DNA of 64,000 nucleotides from positions 248,001 to 312,000 of the forward strand of contig NZ_JABBJF010000003.1 in assembly GCF_014218705.1 (NCBI RefSeq), given 5' to 3'. This document shows positions 57,267 through 64,000 of this stretch, in pieces. This DNA is from Kluyvera sichuanensis. GTDB lineage: Bacteria > Pseudomonadota > Gammaproteobacteria > Enterobacterales > Enterobacteriaceae. The notes beneath the pieces are model-generated. The model was not told the DNA's origin. It did no database searches and worked only from the letters and a program-made list of their open reading frames with translations. Each line of letters starts with the position of its first letter. The stretch's first letter is position 1. A program made the translations under genes and the position numbers.

Positions 57267-58013
57267 ATGTTGTTAAGTGTGGTGACCGTGGCGTTTCGCA
57301 ACGTGGAAGGCGTGATGAAAACCTGGCGTTCGCTGGCCCATCTGGCGAACGATCCGAGCCTTACATTTGAGTGGATTGTGGTCGACGGCGGTTCAGAAGA
57401 TGGCACTGCAGAGTTTCTCGAAAAACGTAATGGACAGTACCAGTTACGCTACGTCAGTGAGCCGGATAAAGGGCTATATGACGCGATGAATAAAGGCATT
57501 CGCATGGCGCAGGGCAAGTTCGTGTTGTTCCTTAACTCCGGCGACAGTTTTCACCCGGACGTCTCGCAGTTTGTCCGCCAGCTTCGCGGCAAAAGCGATG
57601 ATGCCATGTACCTCGGTGATGCGATGCTCGACTTCGGCGATGGCACCCAGATTCGCCGCAGTGCGAAGCAGGGCTGGTATATTTACCACAGCCTGCCGGC
57701 GAGCCATCAGGCTATTTTCTTCCCGCTGCGTGGGCTGAAAAATTATCCTTATGATGTGCAGTACCGGGTGTCGTCAGATTATGCGCTGACCGCCAGAATG
57801 TATAAGTCAGGCTATGCCTTTAAGCGAATTAAAGGTTTGGTGTCGGAATTTTCAATGGGCGGTGTGTCAACCACCAATAATCTGCAATTGTGTCAGGATG
57901 CCAAAAAAGTGCAGCAAGAAATATTACGTATGCCAGCCGTACTGACGGAATTATCTTATTTATTACGCCTGCGGACGACCGGAAAAACCAAAGCCTTATA
58001 TCACAAAGCATAA
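57267..58013 (+). CDS. wcaE: Colanic acid glycosyltransferase WcaE
   Basis: The 248-residue GT-A, family 2 transferase starts [15 protein letters not shown] with a GAGGTGG ribosome site; a codon cluster from 57255 would add four residues. It has [29 protein letters not shown] and the metal site LFLNSGDSF. It matches E. coli WcaE in length. It starts 8 bases after wcaD. Confidence 0.94.
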   Translation: MLLSVVTVAFRNVEGVMKTWRSLAHLANDPSLTFEWIVVDGGSEDGTAEFLEKRNGQYQLRYVSEPDKGLYDAMNKGIRMAQGKFVLFLNSGDSFHPDVSQFVRQLRGKSDDAMYLGDAMLDFGDGTQIRRSAKQGWYIYHSLPASHQAIFFPLRGLKNYPYDVQYRVSSDYALTARMYKSGYAFKRIKGLVSEFSMGGVSTTNNLQLCQDAKKVQQEILRMPAVLTELSYLLRLRTTGKTKALYHKA

Positions 58014-58022
58014 GGAATCAGG

Positions 58023-58577
58023 ATGCAGGAATTATCTGGCTTTACGGTGCCCAAAGGTTTTCGCGGTGCCGGGGGCATTAAAGTTCAACTCTGGTGGGCG
58101 GTGCAGGCGACATTATTTGCCTGGTCCCCGCAGATACTCTACCGCTGGCGCGTATTTTTATTGCGTTTGTTCGGCGCAAAAATAGGAAAAAACGTAGTGA
58201 TTCGCCCCTCGGTAAAAATCACCTATCCGTGGAAATTAACCATCGGTGATTATGCCTGGGTTGGGGACGATGCAGTGTTATATACCCTCGGTGATATTAC
58301 CCTTGGGGCAAATTCAGTCGTCTCACAGAAATGTTATTTATGCACCGGCAGCCACGATTATCAGAGCGCGCATTTTGATATTAATGCCACGCCGATTGTG
58401 GTCGGTGAGAAATGCTGGCTGGCAACGGATGTCTTCGTTGCTCCCGGCGTCACGATTGGCGACGGCACCATCGTCGGTGCACGAAGCAGCGTTTTTAAAT
58501 CGCTACCGGCAAAGGTGATTTGCCGTGGCAATCCCGCAGTGGTCACGCGTGAACGCGTTGAGAAAGTTACTCCCTAA
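58023..58577 (+). CDS. wcaF: Colanic acid acetyltransferase WcaF
   Basis: This 184-residue hexapeptide-repeat acetyltransferase of the NodL/LacA/CysE fold has the N-terminal amphipathic VQLWWAVQATLFAWSPQILY segment and repeats such as IGKNVVIRPSVKITYPWKLTIGD. The active-site histidine is likely in TGSHDYQSAHF. It adds an acetyl group to colanic acid. Two residues longer than E. coli. Confidence 0.94.
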   Translation: MQELSGFTVPKGFRGAGGIKVQLWWAVQATLFAWSPQILYRWRVFLLRLFGAKIGKNVVIRPSVKITYPWKLTIGDYAWVGDDAVLYTLGDITLGANSVVSQKCYLCTGSHDYQSAHFDINATPIVVGEKCWLATDVFVAPGVTIGDGTIVGARSSVFKSLPAKVICRGNPAVVTRERVEKVTP

Positions 58578-58601
58578 ACGGGACTATTTGAGGAAAATAT
58601 A

Positions 58602-59723
<1,122 letters not shown>

Positions 59724-59725
59724 GC

Positions 59726-60691
59726 ATGACCAGAGAACGCATTTTTGTGGCGGGCCACCGGGGAATGGTGGGCTCTGCCATCGTCCGACAGCTTGAGCTG
59801 CGCGGTGACGTGGATCTGGTTCTGCGCAGCCGCGACGAGCTTAACCTGCTGGACAGCCGCGAGGTGCATGACTTCTTCGCCCGCGAAAATATCACTCAGG
59901 TGTATCTGGCGGCGGCGAAGGTGGGCGGTATTGTCGCCAACAACACCTTCCCGGCGGACTTCATCTACGAAAATATGATGATTGAAAGCAACATCATTCA
60001 CGCAGCGCATACGCACAACGTGAACAAGCTGTTGTTCCTCGGTTCATCCTGTATTTACCCGAAGATGGCCAACCAGCCGATGCACGAGAGCGAGCTGCTG
60101 CAGGGCACGCTCGAAGCCACCAACGAGCCGTACGCGATTGCCAAAATCGCCGGGATCAAGCTGTGCGAATCCTACAACCGTCAGCACAACCGCGACTATC
60201 GCTCGGTGATGCCGACCAACCTGTACGGGCCGAACGATAACTTCCACCCGAGCAACTCCCACGTGATCCCGGCGCTGTTGCGTCGCTTCCACGAGGCGGT
60301 GCAGAAGAACGATGCCGACGTGGTGGTGTGGGGCAGCGGTACGCCAATGCGCGAGTTCCTTCACGTCGATGATATGGCGGCCGCCAGCATCCACGTGATG
60401 GAGCTGGACCGCAGCGTGTGGCTCGACAACACCCAGCCAATGCTGTCGCACATTAACGTCGGCACCGGCGTTGACTGCACCATCCGCGAGCTGGCGCAGA
60501 CGCTGGCGAAAGTGGTGGGCTTTAAAGGCCGCGTGGTGTTTGACGCCACCAAGCCGGACGGGACGCCGCGCAAGTTGCTCGACGTATCGCGCCTGCATCA
60601 ACTGGGCTGGTATCACGAGATTTCGCTGGAGGCTGGGCTTGCCAGCACCTACCAGTGGTTCCTCGAAAACCAGCACCGCTTCCGGGGGTAA
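59726..60691 (+). CDS. fcl: GDP-L-fucose synthase (Fcl, WcaG)
   Basis: The 321-residue epimerase-reductase completes GDP-L-fucose. N-terminal NADP site [21 protein letters not shown] with catalytic serine and YAIAK ([16 protein letters not shown]), plus the essential cysteine and histidine region. Same length as E. coli, and 3 bases before gmm. Confidence 0.98.
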   Translation: MTRERIFVAGHRGMVGSAIVRQLELRGDVDLVLRSRDELNLLDSREVHDFFARENITQVYLAAAKVGGIVANNTFPADFIYENMMIESNIIHAAHTHNVNKLLFLGSSCIYPKMANQPMHESELLQGTLEATNEPYAIAKIAGIKLCESYNRQHNRDYRSVMPTNLYGPNDNFHPSNSHVIPALLRRFHEAVQKNDADVVVWGSGTPMREFLHVDDMAAASIHVMELDRSVWLDNTQPMLSHINVGTGVDCTIRELAQTLAKVVGFKGRVVFDATKPDGTPRKLLDVSRLHQLGWYHEISLEAGLASTYQWFLENQHRFRG

Positions 60692-60694
60692 CGC

Positions 60695-61174
60695 ATGTTT
60701 CTGAGCGAGGAGGCGTTTGCCACCGTGGTGCAGTCTACGCCGCTGATTTCCATCGATCTGATCGTGGAGAACGCGCAGGGCGAGTTTCTGCTGGGTAAAC
60801 GCACCAACCGTCCGGCGCAGGGATACTGGTTTGTCCCTGGCGGACGGGTACAGAAAGATGAACCGCTGGCCGAGGCGTTTGCTCGCCTCACCCTGGCGGA
60901 ACTGGGGCTGAGCCTGCCGATGACGGCAGGCCGCTTCTACGGCGTCTGGCAGCATTTTTATGACGACAACTTCTCGGACGCGGACTTCTCGACCCACTAC
61001 ATCGTGCTGGGGTTCCGCCTGCAGGTGGACGCCGAGGCGCTCACGCTCCCGGAGGCTCAGCATAACGACTACCGCTGGATGAGCCCGAAGGCGCTGCTGG
61101 CGGCGGACAACGTCCACGAAAACAGCCGTGCCTACTTCAGGGTCGACAAAATGGCCGAGGTACCGGGCTTATGA
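60695..61174 (+). CDS. gmm: GDP-mannose mannosyl hydrolase (Gmm, WcaH)
   Basis: The 159-residue Nudix-family enzyme hydrolyses GDP-mannose and GDP-glucose to GDP and sugar. The Nudix box is the altered version typical of Gmm, [24 protein letters not shown], where the usual REUXEE glutamates are missing. It overlaps wcaI by 4 bases and may balance the GDP-mannose pool. Confidence 0.96.
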   Translation: MFLSEEAFATVVQSTPLISIDLIVENAQGEFLLGKRTNRPAQGYWFVPGGRVQKDEPLAEAFARLTLAELGLSLPMTAGRFYGVWQHFYDDNFSDADFSTHYIVLGFRLQVDAEALTLPEAQHNDYRWMSPKALLAADNVHENSRAYFRVDKMAEVPGL

Positions 61175-62394
61175 AGATTCTGGTGTATGGCATTAACTAC
61201 TCGCCTGAACTGACCGGCATCGGCAAATACACCGGCGAGATGGTGGAGTGGATGGCGCGTCAGGGCCACGAGGTACGGGTGATTACCGCACCGCCGTACT
61301 ACCCGGAGTGGCAGGTTGGCGTGAACTACTCCAGCTGGCGCTATCGCCGGGAGGAGGGTGAGGCCACCGTGTGGCGCTGCCCGCTGTACGTGCCGAAGCA
61401 GCCCTCGACGCTCAAGCGCCTGCTGCATCTTGGCAGCTTTGCGCTCAGCAGCTTCTTCCCGCTGATGGCCCAGCGGCGCTGGAAGCCGGACCGCATTATC
61501 GGCGTCGTACCGACCCTGTTTTGCACGCCGGGCATGCGCCTGTTAGGCAAACTCTCCGGGGCGCGCACGCTGCTGCATATTCAGGATTATGAAGTCGACG
61601 CCATGCTAGGTCTCGGCATGGCCGGTAAAGGCAAGTCCGGCAAGGTGGCGAAGCTCGCCAGCGCTTTTGAGCGCAGCGGCCTGCACAACGTCGACAACGT
61701 CTCGACGATCTCGCGTTCGATGATGAACAAAGCCTGCGAGAAGGGCGTACCGGCGGAGAAGGTGATCTTCTTCCCTAACTGGTCTGAAGTATCGCGTTTT
61801 CGCGAGGTGTCCGAAACGCGGATTATCGCGCTGCGTCAGCGTCTGGGTCTGCCGGGCGAGCGAAAAATTGCGCTCTATTCCGGCAATATCGGTGAAAAGC
61901 AGGGGCTGGAAAGCGTCATTACCGCCGCTGAGCAGCTCCGCGAGCAGCCGCTGCTGTTTGTGATTGTCGGCCAGGGCGGCGGCAAAGCGCGGCTGGAAAA
62001 GATGGCCGCCGAACGCGGGCTGGATAACGTGAAGTTCCTGCCGCTGCAGTCTTATGACGATTTACCCGCCCTGCTGGCGATGGGGGACTGCCATCTGGTT
62101 ATCCAGAAGCGCGGCGCGGCGGATGCGGTACTGCCGTCCAAACTGACCAATATTCTGGCGGTGGGCGGCAACGCGGTGATCACCGCAGAGGCGGACACCG
62201 AGCTTGGACAGCTTTGTCTCGACAACCCAGGCATCGCGGTATGCGTCACGCCTGAATCGGTTCCGTCGCTGGTGGAAGGGATTGAACAGGCGCTGAGCAT
62301 GCCAAAACGCAACGCGGTAGCCCGCGCCTGGGCAGAACGCTCGCTCGAAAAAGAGCACGTTCTTAACCAATTTATTGCTGATATTCGGGGTTAA
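61171..62394 (+). CDS. wcaI: Colanic acid glycosyltransferase WcaI
   Basis: The 407-residue GT-B, family 4 transferase has the N-terminal [25 protein letters not shown] and [17 protein letters not shown] of the donor domain. Same length as E. coli. It is probably the fucosyltransferase adding to the first glucose (assigned in the literature with some uncertainty). ATGA overlap with gmm. Confidence 0.95.
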   Translation: MKILVYGINYSPELTGIGKYTGEMVEWMARQGHEVRVITAPPYYPEWQVGVNYSSWRYRREEGEATVWRCPLYVPKQPSTLKRLLHLGSFALSSFFPLMAQRRWKPDRIIGVVPTLFCTPGMRLLGKLSGARTLLHIQDYEVDAMLGLGMAGKGKSGKVAKLASAFERSGLHNVDNVSTISRSMMNKACEKGVPAEKVIFFPNWSEVSRFREVSETRIIALRQRLGLPGERKIALYSGNIGEKQGLESVITAAEQLREQPLLFVIVGQGGGKARLEKMAAERGLDNVKFLPLQSYDDLPALLAMGDCHLVIQKRGAADAVLPSKLTNILAVGGNAVITAEADTELGQLCLDNPGIAVCVTPESVPSLVEGIEQALSMPKRNAVARAWAERSLEKEHVLNQFIADIRG

Positions 62395-62397
62395 ACG

Positions 62398-63834
62398 ATG
62401 AGTCAATCTACGCTTTTCCCGGTCGTGATGGCCGGTGGCTCGGGCAGCCGCCTGTGGCCGTTGTCCCGAGTGCTGTACCCCAAGCAGTTCCTATGCCTGA
62501 AAGGGGACATGACCATGCTGCAGGCCACGGTTAACCGCCTGGAAGGGGTGAAATGTGCGAGCCCGGTGGTTATCTGCAACGAGCAGCACCGTTTTATCGT
62601 CGCCGAGCAGCTGCGCCAGCTGAACAAGCTGACCGAAAACATCATTCTGGAACCCGCTGGGCGCAACACCGCCCCGGCAATTGCGCTGGCCGCGCTGGCT
62701 GCTATGCGCCGTGAGCCGGATAACGATCCGCTGATGCTGGTGCTGGCGGCAGACCACGTTATTCAGGACGAAGATGCCTTCCGCGCCGCGGTACGCGATG
62801 CCACACCGTACGCCGAAAGCGGCAAACTGGTGACGTTCGGTATCGTGCCGAGCCTGCCGGAAACCGGCTATGGCTATATTCGTCGCGGCAACGTGAGCCC
62901 GGCTGCCGGTGAGGCGTTGGCGTTTGAAGTGGCGCAGTTTGTCGAAAAACCGAACCTTGATACCGCTCAGGCCTACGTCGCCTGCGGTGAGTACTACTGG
63001 AACAGCGGCATGTTCCTGTTCCGCGCCGGCCGTTACCTGGAAGAGCTGGGCAAATATCGCCCGGACATTCTTCGCGCCTGCGAAAAAGCGATGAACGTCA
63101 CCGACCCGGATCTCGATTTTATCCGCGTCGAGGAAGAGGCTTTCCTGAGCTGCCCGGATGAATCTATCGACTATGCGGTGATGGAACGCACCAACGACGC
63201 GGTTGTGGTGCCGATGGACGCTGGCTGGAGTGACGTCGGCTCCTGGTCATCGCTGTGGGAAATCAGCAACCATACGCCGGAAGGCAACGTGCACCACGGC
63301 GATGTGATCAGCCATAAAACCGAGAACAGCTACGTCTACGCGGAATCAGGCCTGGTGACGACCGTCGGGGTAAAGGATTTGGTGGTGGTGCAGACCAAAG
63401 ACGCGGTGCTTATCGCCGATCGCAACGCAGTGCAGGACGTGAAAAAGGTGGTCGAGAAAATTAAGGCCGATGGCCGCCACGAACACCATATCCATCGTGA
63501 AGTCTATCGCCCGTGGGGCAAATATGACTCTATCGACTCCGGCGATCGCTACCAGGTGAAGCGCATCACCGTGAAGCCGGGCGAGGGACTCTCTCTGCAG
63601 ATGCATCACCACCGGGCTGAACACTGGATTGTGGTGGCCGGCACCGCCAAAGTGACCCTCAACGATGAGATAACCCTGCTGGGTGAAAACGAATCCATCT
63701 ACATCCCGCTGGGCGTGACACACTGCCTGGAAAATCCGGGGAAAATTCCGCTCGACCTGATTGAAGTGCGCTCAGGCGCCTATCTTGAAGAGGACGACGT
63801 GGTGCGATTCGCCGACCGCTACGGGCGCGTCTAG
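62398..63834 (+). CDS. cpsB: Mannose-1-phosphate guanylyltransferase CpsB (ManC)
   Basis: The 478-residue enzyme makes GDP-mannose from mannose-1-P and GTP. The nucleotidyltransferase signature is [24 protein letters not shown], with the QFVEKPN motif; a C-terminal cupin domain (about 350-478, [19 protein letters not shown]) is of the type II PMI family and, in some relatives, has mannose-6-phosphate isomerase activity. It lies 3 bases after wcaI. A REP unit follows before cpsG. Confidence 0.97.
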   Translation: MSQSTLFPVVMAGGSGSRLWPLSRVLYPKQFLCLKGDMTMLQATVNRLEGVKCASPVVICNEQHRFIVAEQLRQLNKLTENIILEPAGRNTAPAIALAALAAMRREPDNDPLMLVLAADHVIQDEDAFRAAVRDATPYAESGKLVTFGIVPSLPETGYGYIRRGNVSPAAGEALAFEVAQFVEKPNLDTAQAYVACGEYYWNSGMFLFRAGRYLEELGKYRPDILRACEKAMNVTDPDLDFIRVEEEAFLSCPDESIDYAVMERTNDAVVVPMDAGWSDVGSWSSLWEISNHTPEGNVHHGDVISHKTENSYVYAESGLVTTVGVKDLVVVQTKDAVLIADRNAVQDVKKVVEKIKADGRHEHHIHREVYRPWGKYDSIDSGDRYQVKRITVKPGEGLSLQMHHHRAEHWIVVAGTAKVTLNDEITLLGENESIYIPLGVTHCLENPGKIPLDLIEVRSGAYLEEDDVVRFADRYGRV

Positions 63835-63845
63835 CGCGCCTATTC

Positions 63846-63873
63846 TGCCCGATGGCGCTGCGTCATCCGGCAA
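63846..63873. repeat. REP unit between cpsB and cpsG
   Basis: The sequence TGCCCGATGGCGCTGCGTCA followed by TCCGGCAA is a classic REP unit of the same subtype as that at 27739. It occupies a 106-base space inside the operon. Confidence 0.8.
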
Positions 63874-63940
63874 CTCACGATATGAAAAATCATGACCCTC
63901 ACCGGTCAGGGCCAACCGTTGCCTGAAGAAAGGTAAAAAC

Positions 63941-64000
63941 ATGAAAAAGCTGACCTGTTTTAAAGCCTATGACATCCGCGGCAAGCTGGGCGAAGAGCTG
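63941..64000 (+). CDS. cpsG: Phosphomannomutase CpsG (ManB), N-terminal fragment
   Basis: Only the first 20 codons are in the window: MKKLTCFKAYDIRGKLGEEL, the phosphomannomutase N-terminus. It converts mannose-6-P to mannose-1-P for CpsB. AAAGG ribosome site upstream. The gene continues beyond the window, as in the E. coli order cpsB-cpsG. Confidence 0.94.
   Translation, partial: MKKLTCFKAYDIRGKLGEEL

Overview
The window is chromosomal DNA from a member of the Enterobacteriaceae. Most genes are collinear with the Escherichia coli stretch from btsSR (yehUT) through metG, mrp, thiMD, fbaB, yegS, yegQ, baeSR-mdtABCD, yegD, alkA, yegE, udk, dcd, asmA and yegH into the colanic acid (wca/cps) operon, and many products match the E. 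coli length to the residue. The bulk is GC-rich with enterobacterial REP elements, and several E. coli neighbours are missing or replaced. This suggests a relative such as Enterobacter, Leclercia, Citrobacter or Kosakonia; the genus cannot be fixed by eye.

Layout. 1-5 kb: end of the btsS sensor kinase, btsR, yehS, metG (minus) and mrp (plus). 5-13.3 kb is an accessory block: rcnB without rcnA, a LysR regulator, speG, a purine cluster (NCS2 permease plus adenine-deaminase-like enzyme, with a divergent LysR regulator), a small lipoprotein, about 0.8 kb of AT-rich DNA with a candidate 40-residue membrane peptide, and an AT-rich gene of unknown function. 13.5-16.4 kb: TPP riboswitch, thiM, thiD, fbaB. 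16.6-23.1 kb: an apparent catabolic operon of an enolase-superfamily enzyme with a complete five-gene peptide/opine-type ABC importer, followed by an orphan sugar-type binding protein. 24.4-27.6 kb: yegS, the remains of a HigBA-type toxin-antitoxin operon (toxin broken by an internal deletion, antitoxin intact, two operator palindromes), the CyaR small RNA with a class II CRP site, and yegQ (trhP). 27.8-38.8 kb: mdtABCD-baeSR, read leftward. 39.0-39.2 kb: an Ibs/Sib type I toxin-antitoxin pair. 39.2-49.0 kb: yegD, alkA, a shortened YegE-like diguanylate cyclase, udk, dcd, asmA, yegH. 49.4-64 kb: the colanic acid operon with its RcsAB-box/JUMPstart leader, then wza, wzb, wzc, wcaA-F, gmd, fcl, gmm, wcaI, cpsB and the first 20 codons of cpsG.

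How the genes work together. The colanic acid genes supply GDP-mannose and GDP-fucose (cpsB, cpsG, gmd, fcl), glycosyltransferases and acetyltransferases (wcaA, B, C, E, F, I), a polymerase (wcaD) and the Wza-Wzb-Wzc export/control machine. BaeSR and MdtABC(D) form an envelope-stress-responsive drug efflux unit. The thi genes salvage thiamine precursors. Regulatory RNAs are well represented: TPP riboswitch, CyaR, Sib antisense RNA and the ops/JUMPstart leader.

I found no clearly new defence system, prophage, insertion sequence or CRISPR array. The most promising less-described items are the enolase-family/ABC importer operon with an unusual K-x-H catalytic pair, the decaying TA operon with an intact antitoxin, the truncated YegE overlapping alkA, and the hairpin-rich leader with a minimal upstream ORF before fbaB. 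All identifications come from reading sequence and remembered family features; no database search was run.
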